Shown here: positions 25,891 to 35,045 of the stretch, in pieces
Layout: each line of letters begins with the position of its first letter
Numbering within the stretch: the stretch's first letter is position 1
Assembly: GCA_021734745.1 (NCBI GenBank)
Contig: JAIPIK010000004.1
Coordinates: 1-62,336 of the forward strand
Direction: 5' to 3'
DNA: 62,336 nt
Source: Candidatus Altimarinota bacterium
GTDB taxonomy: Bacteria > Patescibacteriota > Minisyncoccia > Phycocordibacterales > UBA5272
Translations under genes and position numbers: made by a program
Notes under the pieces: model-generated
Told to the model about the DNA's origin: nothing
The model's database searches: none
What the model saw: only the letters and a program-made list of their open reading frames with translations

Positions 25891-26495
25891 CATTAATTAA
25901 AAAATATTTACCACATGTTTTATTATTTTGTTATCTAATATTATTTATTATTCTTGGAGTTGACCCATATGCTCGAGATGTGTGGTATGTAGAAAATGGT
26001 CCAATTTTAGGGATTGTAGTACTACTAGTTATTGGTTGGTTTAAAGGTCTAAAATTTTCTAACACTTCATACATTTTAATGAGTTTTCTAATATATATGC
26101 ATACAATAGGAGGACATTACACATTTGAAAGAGTTCCTTTTGAATGGTTTAATAATTTTTTTGAATTTGAACGTAATATGTATGATAGAGTTGCACACTT
26201 TACAGTTGGGTTCTACGCATTTCCTTTCGCAGAGTATCTTCTTACAAGAAAATTAGTAAATAAAAAGTGGCTTGCATATGCAACACCATTATTCTTTATA
26301 ATAGCTCTTGCGGCTGTATATGAAATGTTCGAGTGGTGGTATGCAGCAACATATGGAGGGGAAGCAGGAGTTGCTTTCTTAGGTTCTCAGGGAGATATAT
26401 GGGATGCACAAAAGGACATGTTGATGGATACGCTAGGCGCAGTTTCCTCACTTTTACTTTTTGGTATATATCAAGTTTTTGGTAAGAATAAATAA
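25887..26495 (+). CDS. DUF2238 (YjdF-like) integral membrane protein
   Basis: 202 aa with about six TM segments. FLIYMHTIGGHYTFERVPF, then FFEFERNMYDRVAHFTVGFY and AVYEMFEWW match the DUF2238 family of inner-membrane proteins, with conserved His, Asp and Glu in the membrane. Function is unknown. It is coupled to ackA by an ATGA overlap, an unexpected partner for a fermentative enzyme. Confidence 0.85.
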   Translation: MTLIKKYLPHVLLFCYLILFIILGVDPYARDVWYVENGPILGIVVLLVIGWFKGLKFSNTSYILMSFLIYMHTIGGHYTFERVPFEWFNNFFEFERNMYDRVAHFTVGFYAFPFAEYLLTRKLVNKKWLAYATPLFFIIALAAVYEMFEWWYAATYGGEAGVAFLGSQGDIWDAQKDMLMDTLGAVSSLLLFGIYQVFGKNK

Positions 26496-26535
26496 TTAAT
26501 AAGTTTTAATTAATGTAAATGGTATACTTTTATAA

Positions 26536-27180
26536 ATGAAAGAAGAAGACCAAGTAAAACCTGTTTCCAAAATGAGATACTATGCTTCTTTACTTGAAGC
26601 CATAATTGTCTTTATTTTTAGTGTTTATGTGACACACCATGCTAGTTTGTACGCAGAAGTAAAAGCAAGTAACCACGTAGATGATATTATTCTTAGTAAT
26701 ACAAGAGTTTATAATTTCGAATTTTTGTTTGTTTATGTTGCTATCGCACTAGGACTTTTTACAATAGCCCTCTGTTTACGTTTTAGAAAGACGGCACCAT
26801 TTTTAATTAAAACCGTTTCATTATTTATAATCATACGCTCAATGTTTGTTTCTATGACTCACTTAGGACCTTTTCCTTTGAAGTTAGAACTTGAGTCTAA
26901 GTTACTAAATTTCATCACATCAGGAAATGATTTATTCTTTTCGGGGCATACAGGACTTCCATTTCTTATAGCTCTTATATTTTGGAGGCACCTATATATC
27001 AGGGTCCTTTTCTTGACAGCATCTGTTACGCTAGGCATTTCAGCACTACTGGCACATCTTCACTATACTATTGATGTGTTTGCAGCATTTTTCATTACAT
27101 ATAGTATTTATCATATTGCTGTGAAATTATTTAAGAAAGATTTTGATTTCTTTACAGTTGAAGATATAAAACACAAGTAG
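26536..27180 (+). CDS. PAP2_C/sphingomyelin-synthase-like phosphatase
   Basis: 214 aa with about six TM segments. SGNDLFFSGHTGLPFLIALI carries the first catalytic His and HLHYTIDVFAAFFITYSIY the second His-Asp, as in the PAP2 C-terminal family. Such enzymes transfer or remove lipid phosphate head groups. It has an extended -10 TGGTATACT (26520-26528), 7 nt before ATG. Confidence 0.8.
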   Translation: MKEEDQVKPVSKMRYYASLLEAIIVFIFSVYVTHHASLYAEVKASNHVDDIILSNTRVYNFEFLFVYVAIALGLFTIALCLRFRKTAPFLIKTVSLFIIIRSMFVSMTHLGPFPLKLELESKLLNFITSGNDLFFSGHTGLPFLIALIFWRHLYIRVLFLTASVTLGISALLAHLHYTIDVFAAFFITYSIYHIAVKLFKKDFDFFTVEDIKHK

Positions 27181-27185
27181 AAGTA

Positions 27186-27304
27186 GTCTGTAAAGTCGAA
27201 AGTTCATAAAGTTGAAAGCAATACATGAGCGGAACCGAAGATTCCGCTCACTACACACACTTTTAACTTTCGAATCAGTAGGTTCGCGGCCTGGCTGTAA
27301 ATAA
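27186..27304. repeat. Nested intergenic hairpin with a CCARGAC-type loop
   Basis: CGAAAGTT (near 27198) pairs with AACTTTCG (near 27265); inside lies the perfect GAGCGGAA/TTCCGCTC hairpin. Next is GAATC-AGTA-GGTTC (27272-27285) with GCCTGGC a few bases on, a reverse-orientation member of the CCARGAC hairpin family. It lies between a convergently read region and the RhuM-like gene. Confidence 0.55.
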
Positions 27305-27360
27305 GTTCCATGTTTCAATTACTTTATAAACTTTTAACTTATGATGTTATACTTTGAATA

Positions 27361-27780
27361 ATGAAAAAAGAGGACCTATCAATTCCAAGTGTTCATATGG
27401 ACCATCACCCAAAACTCGTTAAGGAAGGAGTTTTTATTTTGGATGAAGAAGTGTGGAGTACGCAGAGACGTATAGCGAGAATATATGGAAGAAGCATTCC
27501 GACAGTTAATGACCATATTAAAAAAATTCACAGAGAAAAAGAATTAATGAAGGCCGCGAGCGAGCGAGTGCTTATGGTTACACAACAAGAAGGTAAGAAA
27601 AAAGTTTCACGAAAGACTTTTATATATAGTACAGATATGGTTATCGCAATTGGTTTTCGTGTGAAAGGGGAATGGGGGAAAGAGTTTCGTGTATGGGCTC
27701 GAGAAGTAGTGCGTGGAAGTTATGACCCAAGAGATCAGATACAACATCTACTTGGAAAAACTTTAGTTGGAAGAAAATAA
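27361..27780 (+). CDS. RhuM-like virulence-family protein (short)
   Basis: 139 aa. VWSTQRRIARIYGRSIPTV followed by NDHIKKIHREKEL, RKTFIYSTDMVIAIGFRVKG and EFRVWAREVV matches the core of the RhuM family, a winged-helix-like Fic/phage-antirepressor-associated protein. It is shorter than full RhuM (about 300 aa), ending soon after the core. -10 TGTTATACT lies 7 nt before ATG. Confidence 0.75.
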   Translation: MKKEDLSIPSVHMDHHPKLVKEGVFILDEEVWSTQRRIARIYGRSIPTVNDHIKKIHREKELMKAASERVLMVTQQEGKKKVSRKTFIYSTDMVIAIGFRVKGEWGKEFRVWAREVVRGSYDPRDQIQHLLGKTLVGRK

Positions 27781-27862
27781 GAAGGGATGTTATTGCGTTG
27801 GTTGTTGTTCGTTAGAAGATGCAAGTAATTTGCGAAGCAAACTACTTGATTTATAATTTCCC

Positions 27863-29440
27863 CTAACGTCCAACTACCATCGTGAGATGATTATTCAAAT
27901 AACTTGGGGTAACCCCCATTTTTTTACCTGGATTAAGAATTAAAGAGGGGTCCCAGGCATTTTTTATTTCTTCAAACACAACCATAGTAGCTTCATTATA
28001 AATAAATGGAATATAAGGTGTTCTAGATAACCCGTCACCATTTTTTGAGCTGATACCACCTTTATTTTTCTTAACTAAAGTGAATATGGTTTGGGTGTAT
28101 TCATTAAGTTCATGTTCATGTGTGCGTGACCTAGGATCAAAAAGTGTGATTGCAGAAAGGTGTCCACTACCAGAATTTCCAGTAATAACATAAAGCTTAC
28201 CAGTAGAATATAAATAGTCTTCTAACTCCTCCAACATTTTTTCATACTTATGAATTGGCACAATTATTCCATCACAAACTGTGACAGGTATATGTGAACC
28301 TTGAGTATATGATTCAAGAAGAGAGAATAAGAATTCAGGATCAGTAACTTTACCTATAAAAGAACGATCGTCATAATATATAAAATTATTCTCTGGGGCA
28401 GATAAAGCTCTCACATAACTGTTCATAGTAGATGATAATTCTTCTTTTGTGTTACCAAAAAATGAAACACATAATGTGTATTTTGCATCTGGAAATGAAG
28501 GTATACTGTTCAGCTTATACCTGTCAGTGAGTTCCATAAAAGTTGAGTCATAAAGAAATATATGAGAAGCTGTGTGGTGTTTTGCTATATCAACATATAA
28601 TGATATTTGTTTTTTATCAGAAATTGGAATACACACCGTTCGCGTATGTGGTTTATGAGGAACAATCCTAAGAGTAACTGAAGTAATAATACCAAGAGTT
28701 CCTTCAGATCCTACCAGTTGATCAAGAAGTTGTCTTGGGCCAATTGACGTATTCCATAAGCAGTATCCGGTAGCATCATCACTAGTTTCTGGCTTTACTG
28801 CACGAAGTATAGGTCCATGTTGCGTTAGTATTGGAAATATAGATTGATAAATACCAAGTAATCGACCACTTGGTGTAATGCCATCTGCAATACGATGCTC
28901 TTCACCAGAATCAACTGTTACAGTGAGAGCTTCAACCCACTCTCTAATTGTTCCATTATGAAATGACGTAGGATTAACACTTTTTTTAGAAATTAATGCT
29001 CCAACAGTTCCGTCGTTATCTTGTTCAGTAAGAACTGGAATATCCATGCGCCAACCGTGAAGTTTTTCTCGCAACTCTTTAACTGAAACACCAGCATCAA
29101 CGGTTATTGTGTGTTCCTGCATGTTTATTTGACGAATGTGTGTAAAATATCTTGTCGTATCAATAATAATGCCCTCACTAAGAGAGCCACCGGTACGAGA
29201 TGTGCCATTGCCTCTTACTGTTACAGGCATATTGTATTCACGCGCAAAAGATAAGATGTGTTTTATGTCTGTTGAATTTTTTGGATATACAATAGCCTGT
29301 GGTTTTATTGTATAAGGAGAACCGTCAGTACTATATTTTTGTATTTTTTCTAAAGAACAGTCCATTTCTCCAGCAAGAGACTTTGCAAGATCGGAAAAAA
29401 GGGGAGGTATACTAGAAAAGGGATTAGATACCTTGATCAT
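27863..29440 (-). CDS. FAD-binding oxidase, GlcD/D-lactate dehydrogenase type
   Basis: 525 aa. The PCMH-type FAD domain shows AIVYPKNSTDIKHILSFA, PVTVRGNGTSRTGGSLSEG (pyrophosphate loop) and later LVGSEGTLGIITSVTLRI; a C-terminal oxidase domain ends with NPGKKMG. It likely oxidises a 2-hydroxy acid such as D-lactate or glycolate and passes electrons on. No Fe-S part is fused. The small membrane gene upstream overlaps its start. Confidence 0.88.
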   Translation of the reverse strand: MIKVSNPFSSIPPLFSDLAKSLAGEMDCSLEKIQKYSTDGSPYTIKPQAIVYPKNSTDIKHILSFAREYNMPVTVRGNGTSRTGGSLSEGIIIDTTRYFTHIRQINMQEHTITVDAGVSVKELREKLHGWRMDIPVLTEQDNDGTVGALISKKSVNPTSFHNGTIREWVEALTVTVDSGEEHRIADGITPSGRLLGIYQSIFPILTQHGPILRAVKPETSDDATGYCLWNTSIGPRQLLDQLVGSEGTLGIITSVTLRIVPHKPHTRTVCIPISDKKQISLYVDIAKHHTASHIFLYDSTFMELTDRYKLNSIPSFPDAKYTLCVSFFGNTKEELSSTMNSYVRALSAPENNFIYYDDRSFIGKVTDPEFLFSLLESYTQGSHIPVTVCDGIIVPIHKYEKMLEELEDYLYSTGKLYVITGNSGSGHLSAITLFDPRSRTHEHELNEYTQTIFTLVKKNKGGISSKNGDGLSRTPYIPFIYNEATMVVFEEIKNAWDPSLILNPGKKMGVTPSYLNNHLTMVVGR

Positions 29441-29645
29441 AGATACTTTTACCGTTTTGGTATATTAAGAAAATAATTATTGCTGCTGTTAGTAAAATAC
29501 ATAATATTAAAAATAGATGTCTAATAGTTGGGTAGATATTTATGCTACCACTATCCTCGTCAGAAGTATCAACAGTATTCATTTGAACCACCGCAATTTC
29601 TTGAGTATTTGTTGACTGTTGTTGAGTGTCTAAAGTATTCTCCAT
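29424..29645 (-). CDS. Small single-TM protein upstream of the FAD oxidase
   Basis: 73 aa: a polar Gln/Thr-rich N-terminus, one TM segment (about residues 43-63) and a short tail. It overlaps the oxidase start by 17 nt, so the two are coupled; a membrane tether for the oxidase is possible. No family is recognised. Confidence 0.55.
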   Translation of the reverse strand: MENTLDTQQQSTNTQEIAVVQMNTVDTSDEDSGSINIYPTIRHLFLILCILLTAAIIIFLIYQNGKSIYDQGI

Positions 29646-29770
29646 ATTAGTCCAGTATACTCTTTTTATGTATTTATTTTGATGATATTGTCCACAGCAC
29701 TATCAAGTAATTACACGATATACTATACTAGATACATTAATAATTATTAACAAAATACATATTTACAATT

Positions 29771-31801
29771 ATGAAGTTCCTCACCTCCTTTTTCTCAAAA
29801 CTCTATCAATACTCTACAGCTTTTATTGTTATTGGAGCTCCACTATTTTTCGTTCCACGAACAGGTTTTTCTCCTGATGTAACCTACTACATCACTATGA
29901 CATTGTTGGTTGGTATCGCGCTAGTATCATATGTTATTTCTGCGCTACTAACTAAATCATGGCACACAATATCACGAATGGAATTCATTTCGTATTTTGC
30001 TTTCTCAATTGCAGTTCTTCTGTCTGTGATTTTTGCAAAGAATCCACGCTTTACATTGTTTGGAGAAATTTTTGACCAGTTCTCTGCCGTATCACTTCTT
30101 TCACTTCCTGTAATTATGTATTTAGTGAGAACACTTCCTGAAACAATGCGCCACAAGTTGAAGTTTATTCTTGTTGCTTTGTTAAGTATATCTGCATTAA
30201 CTTTCGTAACAGCTTTAATGTACAAAGGAGGTCTTACTGATTTTACTAAGCAAATATTCTCTGGATTTTCTAGTCCGATGTCATTTGCTGCTTACATAGG
30301 AATATTCGCAGTTGCTTGTCTTTTCTACGTTTTTAAGGGTTCAATTCCAAAAAAGCATAAAATTGCTATCGCCATAACATCTGTACTTTTTTTCGCTTGG
30401 GCAGTAGCTCTTTCTTCACAGGATAGTGTTCGTCCTAATTTAACAAGTACATTAGTCGTTGGTAAAAATGTAATGATCAACGAAGGGGTCTTCGGTATTG
30501 GAGCAGGAAATTTCGTAAGAGCTTGGCAATTGTATCGCCCACAAACAGTAATACAGTCACCATACTTCGGGTATGATTTTAACCAAGGTTCAGGAACTAT
30601 GAGTACATTGTTTGTTACTATTGGTATTTTTGGACTACTCGCTTTCTTAATGCTTGTATTGTCATCTTTGTACAGTACTTTTATTAGTTATCGTCAGAAC
30701 CCAACAGGTAAAGAGCATTTTGTTACTGGTTTACTAGTCTCTGTTCTTGTGTATTTTGTTCTAGTGTCGTTCCTTGTTCCGTTGTCATATGCAATGCTTG
30801 TTGTATGGATGGTTGTAGCTGGTTTAGGTTTTGCAAAAGCACGCCTGAGTGAGCATCACCCAAGTAAAAAAATTGCTTTCCTTATGGTACCACTAGCAGT
30901 TATTTTGCTCGTTAATGTGGTTGTGACCATTAATAAAGTTAGAGCTTTTTCTTTGTATAACAAAGCTCAGACTGTTGCACAAACTGAAGATGTTGGCCCA
31001 TATATAGCAAAAGCAATATCAATTTATCCATATGATGGATTTCATAGAGTTCAAGTTGAATACTATATTCAAGCAAATAGAAATTTGGTAGCAACAACCG
31101 CTGAAGACCAAGAGGCACTTAAGAATCAGTACTTAGAGAATGCACAAAAAGCAGTAGATTCAGGTCTTGCAGCAGTAAAATCTAACCCAGATAATTACCA
31201 AAACTATGTTTCACTTGGACGTGCGTATGAATTAGCTGTTCCTTTTGATAAAGAAGGTGGTTTCGACAGAGCAAAGAAATCATACCAAGAAGCAGTTAAA
31301 CTATACCCAGAAAATCCTTACCTTTATGTTATGCTTGCTCGTCTTGAGGCATCAGCTGGAACAAAAGAGGGTGTTCGTTCTTCACTTACAGAAGCAATAA
31401 ATAAGAAGAATAATTTTGCAGACGCACTGTATCTTATGAGTCAACTTGAGGCATCTGATAGTAAAATTGATGAAGCTCTTACTTATGCAATTGAAGCCGT
31501 GAAGAGCGCACCTAATGATCCATTGGTATATATTCAAGCAGGTTTATTATTCTACGGTAAACAAGATTATGAAAATGCTGTGTTTGCATTAAAGACAGCA
31601 CTTGAGAAAGATCAGAATAATGCTAACGTTGCATACTTCTTAGCACTCGCCCTTCGTGATGGTGGACGTCCAGATTTAGCAAAGCAAATCGGTGATGAAC
31701 TTTTACGTCGTAATCCAGGTAATGCTGACCTAGAAGCCTTTCTCCAGTCTGTTCAACCAAAAGCAGAAGTAGTACCAGCTGCAAAGAATGTTAAAAAATA
31801 A
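29771..31801 (+). CDS. O-antigen-polymerase-like membrane protein with TPR domain
   Basis: 676 aa. About ten TM segments fill residues 10-395, with the GVFGIGAGNFVRAWQLYRP loop typical of WzyC/O-antigen ligase proteins. From about 450 to 660 TPR repeats follow (NYQNYVSLGRAYELA; YPENPYLYVMLARLEA; PLVYIQAGLLFYGKQDYENA). This build is common in CPR and is linked to surface glycan assembly or glycosylation, by homology only. The next gene overlaps by 1 nt. Confidence 0.75.
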   Translation: MKFLTSFFSKLYQYSTAFIVIGAPLFFVPRTGFSPDVTYYITMTLLVGIALVSYVISALLTKSWHTISRMEFISYFAFSIAVLLSVIFAKNPRFTLFGEIFDQFSAVSLLSLPVIMYLVRTLPETMRHKLKFILVALLSISALTFVTALMYKGGLTDFTKQIFSGFSSPMSFAAYIGIFAVACLFYVFKGSIPKKHKIAIAITSVLFFAWAVALSSQDSVRPNLTSTLVVGKNVMINEGVFGIGAGNFVRAWQLYRPQTVIQSPYFGYDFNQGSGTMSTLFVTIGIFGLLAFLMLVLSSLYSTFISYRQNPTGKEHFVTGLLVSVLVYFVLVSFLVPLSYAMLVVWMVVAGLGFAKARLSEHHPSKKIAFLMVPLAVILLVNVVVTINKVRAFSLYNKAQTVAQTEDVGPYIAKAISIYPYDGFHRVQVEYYIQANRNLVATTAEDQEALKNQYLENAQKAVDSGLAAVKSNPDNYQNYVSLGRAYELAVPFDKEGGFDRAKKSYQEAVKLYPENPYLYVMLARLEASAGTKEGVRSSLTEAINKKNNFADALYLMSQLEASDSKIDEALTYAIEAVKSAPNDPLVYIQAGLLFYGKQDYENAVFALKTALEKDQNNANVAYFLALALRDGGRPDLAKQIGDELLRRNPGNADLEAFLQSVQPKAEVVPAAKNVKK

Positions 31802-33087
31802 TGACTATTGCTGAAATAGAAAGCACTTTACACACACTCCTTACACGTCATCCAAATCTCGATGAGGGGATGCTTGTAACACTGCTTACTGCTTCAGGTT
31901 GGGAAGATAAAACAATAAAGGAAACCGTTTTATTGTTCAAAAGTGAGAATCAAAAAAAACAAAATAATGATACACAAACTTCTATTCTAAAAGTAGAACC
32001 AGTATTAGTGTTACCAAAAAATGAAAGTCAGATTAGTGCTAGTGAAAATGTAGTCAAAATATCAACAACACCATTAGAAGAACATGTAAAACCTAAGACC
32101 GTACCAGTTGTTCCAACACCACCAACCCCTATCTTAAACATTAATACGAATACTTCTACTGACAATAAAACCACAAATGATTCTGGGATAGTGTATATTG
32201 ATAGCGAAGGAAAAGAAGAAGATATACTCCCAAATTTTGTTGATAATGGAGCTGTTTTGCCAAAAGCTGATGAACCACAAGTAACCCCTATCCCACCTAA
32301 AGTAGAAATCAATTCAATGGTTCAAGATTTGAAAAAAGCAGAAGATGTTGTGCCAGAAAAAAAAGAAATAATAAAAACACCTGAGCCAGCTAAAACAGAA
32401 TTAATACAAAGTATAAAACTAGATAGCGCTTCTTATACTGAACCTGATAAAAAGGAGGCGTTCGAAATACAAAGACACACAGAAACAAAGCCATCTTTCT
32501 TGGGCATGATATTTGAAAAGCTTTTCTCAAAACCACACATTGATTCTACTCAAGAAAAAAAAGAAATTGATCAGATTAAAACACTACCTGAAGTAGAGAG
32601 TTCAGATATAAAAAAGCAGGAAATAGTACCACCTGATTTAATTAAAGATGAAAAACCTACTGACTTGGTCCAAGACATGAAACTTACTAGTTCAGACCCG
32701 CAGTCACTTATTGTCCCAAAAGAAGCAGTAAGAAAAGATACGACACCTACTGAACCACCAGAAAATTTACCACTCAAACCTTTCGAGAGCACTCCTCATG
32801 TTTGGTCATTTTCTAAGTATAAGGATGTTTTTCATGGTAGTTCTATACCTTTCCTTTCTTCAAAAGAACAAAGTTTAGTTGATGAGTATAATGGCGTAGA
32901 TACAGAACAAGTAAAAGAAAAAATACCACAACAAAATTTTTCACCTCAAAAACATAACGGATCAAAAATAAAAATAAAAAGAACGGGTTTTGACGGAGAA
33001 GATGAAGGATTAATATTTTTTACAGGATTAATGCTTTTTATTATTCTTTTATTGTTGTCGTATATGTATTCTAATGGGCGTATTTAG
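31801..33087 (+). CDS. Disordered single-TM protein with N-terminal helical domain
   Basis: 428 aa, start overlapping the previous stop (TAATG). A short folded N-terminus (HPNLDEGMLVTLLTASGW) is followed by about 330 residues rich in Pro, Lys, Glu and Thr, and a C-terminal TM segment (about 408-424). I know no family name for it. Coupling suggests it works with the polymerase-like protein. Confidence 0.6.
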   Translation: MTIAEIESTLHTLLTRHPNLDEGMLVTLLTASGWEDKTIKETVLLFKSENQKKQNNDTQTSILKVEPVLVLPKNESQISASENVVKISTTPLEEHVKPKTVPVVPTPPTPILNINTNTSTDNKTTNDSGIVYIDSEGKEEDILPNFVDNGAVLPKADEPQVTPIPPKVEINSMVQDLKKAEDVVPEKKEIIKTPEPAKTELIQSIKLDSASYTEPDKKEAFEIQRHTETKPSFLGMIFEKLFSKPHIDSTQEKKEIDQIKTLPEVESSDIKKQEIVPPDLIKDEKPTDLVQDMKLTSSDPQSLIVPKEAVRKDTTPTEPPENLPLKPFESTPHVWSFSKYKDVFHGSSIPFLSSKEQSLVDEYNGVDTEQVKEKIPQQNFSPQKHNGSKIKIKRTGFDGEDEGLIFFTGLMLFIILLLLSYMYSNGRI

Positions 33088-33151
33088 ATTGAATCGATTA
33101 GGTTTTTATAAAATGGTATAATAATTATATTAATAAACATAATTAATTTAT

Positions 33152-33937
33152 ATGCAAACAGACTACAAAAAATATATATGGATGACAGGATCTCTTGCTT
33201 TGGTGACTATTTCATTTGCTGCAATTGCAATGGGAATGAGTGATTTTACAGCAATGAAATATCCAAACGGGCAGGTTGCCTCAATTACAGTGACAGGTGA
33301 AGGGGAGGTTACAGCTATTCCAGACATAGCCACAGTTACTTTAACAGTAAGAGAGTCTGCAAAGACAGTGCCAGAGGCTCAGAAATTAGTAGAAGCAAAA
33401 ATAAAAGAAGTTATAAAAGAATTATCTGATTTGGGTGTAGATAAGAAAGATACTAAGACACTTTCATATACAATTAATCCAAAATACGAACAACAAAGTA
33501 CTGGATATTGTAATGGTTATATTTGTCCACCAACAAAAACAATAATCGTTGGTTACGAAGTAGCTCAATCAATGCAAATTAAAGTTAGAAAAATAGATAA
33601 AGCTGGGGAAGTAATTGGAGTTATTGGTAAAGCAAATGTTACAGAAGTTAATGGTCCAGAATATACAGTGGACGACATGGATAAAGCACAGGCAGATGCT
33701 AAGGCTATCGCTATTGCAAAAGCACAAGCAAAAGCCAAAGCAACAGCAAAGTCTCTCCACCAAGGACTTGGTTCTGTAATGAGCTTTAGTGATGACAACA
33801 ATGGATATTATCCGACAATGTATCGAGCAGAAGCAATGTCGATGAAAAATGTAGGAGGGGTATCTGATTCAGTCACACTTCCACAAGGAGAGAGTGTTAT
33901 TAAGTCACGTGTAACAATTACCTATTTTTTGAAATAA
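33152..33937 (+). CDS. SIMPL (DUF541) domain protein, exported
   Basis: 261 aa. One N-terminal anchor (about residues 9-29), then SITVTGEGEVTAIPDIATV, a helix ending in LSDLGVDKKDTKTLSYTINP, and AKATAKSLHQGLGSVMSFSD, all standard SIMPL blocks. Members form oligomeric envelope proteins of unclear role. TGGTATAAT lies about 30 nt upstream, giving a short leader. Confidence 0.85.
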   Translation: MQTDYKKYIWMTGSLALVTISFAAIAMGMSDFTAMKYPNGQVASITVTGEGEVTAIPDIATVTLTVRESAKTVPEAQKLVEAKIKEVIKELSDLGVDKKDTKTLSYTINPKYEQQSTGYCNGYICPPTKTIIVGYEVAQSMQIKVRKIDKAGEVIGVIGKANVTEVNGPEYTVDDMDKAQADAKAIAIAKAQAKAKATAKSLHQGLGSVMSFSDDNNGYYPTMYRAEAMSMKNVGGVSDSVTLPQGESVIKSRVTITYFLK

Positions 33938-33956
33938 GTTTAATTTGTTTGTGAAT

Positions 33957-33986
33957 AAAAAGCACGACCTTTGGTCGCGCTTTTTG
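33957..33986. terminator. Bidirectional terminator between SIMPL and zinc-ribbon genes
   Basis: AAAAAGCACGACC and GGTCGCGCTTTTT pair around TTT with T runs on both strands, serving the convergent genes on either side. Confidence 0.85.
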
Positions 33987-33990
33987 TTTA

Positions 33991-34242
33991 TTAATGCCAC
34001 GCACCACAAGAACATGGGCCGGATCTCGTGTCACACCTTACTCCAGCATTTGTTCCATAATCGTGATGGCCAGGTTCTTGTATTGTTGCACCACGACAAA
34101 TGGGACATTTATCATCCTTCAGAAATTTGTTTTGCGTTATATTTTTACACCCGGCACAACGTTTAGCTAGACCGTTTAGAACAAGGGCCACATCATCCAT
34201 TACTTGCCCTTGCCCACCATAGACAAAGAAATCATTAGACAT
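33991..34242 (-). CDS. Small Cys-rich (zinc-ribbon-like) protein
   Basis: 83 aa. CAGC and CPIC pairs about 17 residues apart form a zinc-ribbon-like knuckle, and the C-terminus adds RCDTRSGPCSCGAWH. No family is recognised. It has a strong Shine-Dalgarno sequence (AAAGGAG, 34251-34257 complement), unlike most genes in this window. Confidence 0.6.
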   Translation of the reverse strand: MSNDFFVYGGQGQVMDDVALVLNGLAKRCAGCKNITQNKFLKDDKCPICRGATIQEPGHHDYGTNAGVRCDTRSGPCSCGAWH

Positions 34243-34378
34243 TGCATTTACTCCTTTGAAGTGTGAAAGATATGAATCTAATATGATACTACTATAAATT
34301 AGGCAATAAAGTAAACATATTTTATTAATAAATTATATGCTATTCTTAAAGAAGAAATGTTCAAAAAGGAGAAATTTG

Positions 34379-34603
34379 ATGGACACAAAAATAAAGTCCG
34401 CAATTGCTGACACAAAAGACCTTGCACACAAGATTGGTGATAGAAAATTACCACCACACCTAAGAGTATCAATTGCCAACGGAAGAGTTAATCGACATCA
34501 AGCAAGTTCAGATTTTGACGTCGATGATTTTTTAGAGAGGCAAAGAGTACTTGAAGAGTTACAAAAAAATGGAGTTCTTGAGAAACTAATCAAAACTGGA
34601 TAA
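34379..34603 (+). CDS. Small hypothetical protein with strong SD
   Basis: 74 aa from ATG 34379, picked because AAAGGAG (34365-34371) sits 7 nt upstream; the earlier in-frame ATG at 34337 has none. Helical, with DLAHKIGDRKLPPHLRVSIA and a DFDVDDFLERQRVLEELQ segment. No family is recognised. It is divergent from the zinc-ribbon gene and ends at its own terminator. Confidence 0.6.
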   Translation: MDTKIKSAIADTKDLAHKIGDRKLPPHLRVSIANGRVNRHQASSDFDVDDFLERQRVLEELQKNGVLEKLIKTG

Positions 34604-34618
34604 GTTTTTATTTTAAAT

Positions 34619-34644
34619 AAAATGGCACTCACGGGTGCCATTTT
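34619..34644 (+). terminator. Rho-independent terminator
   Basis: AAAATGGCAC and GTGCCATTTT with a 6-nt loop, ending the small gene before the secE promoter. Confidence 0.8.
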
Positions 34645-34691
34645 GATATTTCCATTGTAAATTAACTATAATTTGATAAGTATGACACTGA

Positions 34692-34753
34692 TTGACAAGA
34701 TACAAACACTCTAGTATAATAGATAGATACAGATGCCCACGGGGGTGTTTTTT
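34692..34753 (+). promoter_or_regulatory. Consensus promoter and attenuator-like hairpin of secE-nusG
   Basis: TTGACA (34692-34697) and TATAAT (34715-34720) are exactly 17 nt apart, a perfect sigma-70 consensus. The transcript would start near 34727 and meet ATGCCC-ACGG-GGGTGT (34733-34748) followed by six T, shaped like a small intrinsic terminator with two G-T pairs. This leaves an 80-nt leader before secE and the option of attenuation. Confidence 0.7.
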
Positions 34754-34805
34754 AGAATAAGAGTAGGAAGCAAAACACAATTCTATACAATTTATATCAC
34801 ACATC

Positions 34806-34991
34806 ATGGACAATATTATTAAATATCTCAAAGAAACACTAGCAGAATTAAAGGAAGTAGTTTTCCCAACAACTTCACAGACAATTAACTATACAATTAT
34901 TGTAGTTATTATCTCTGTAATAGTAGCGGCAGCATTAGGTGGAATAGATTTCGGTCTCCGAACTGGTCTTTCTAATTTTCTTAATCGTTAA
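34806..34991 (+). CDS. secE: Preprotein translocase subunit SecE
   Basis: 61 aa, one TM. The conserved amphipathic helix KYLKETLAELKEVVFPT precedes the TM segment (about residues 27-47), as in short bacterial SecE. It clamps SecY in the protein export channel. It is followed by nusG, the standard order. Confidence 0.9.
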   Translation: MDNIIKYLKETLAELKEVVFPTTSQTINYTIIVVIISVIVAAALGGIDFGLRTGLSNFLNR

Positions 34992-35045
34992 GTGTCGCAT
35001 TTGCATTATCTAAAATCTAATCTCTAAAAACTAATATCTAAAAAT

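Noticed and set aside
34613-34831. Minus-strand frame across the secE promoter
   Set aside because: It covers a terminator and a consensus promoter and has no family features.
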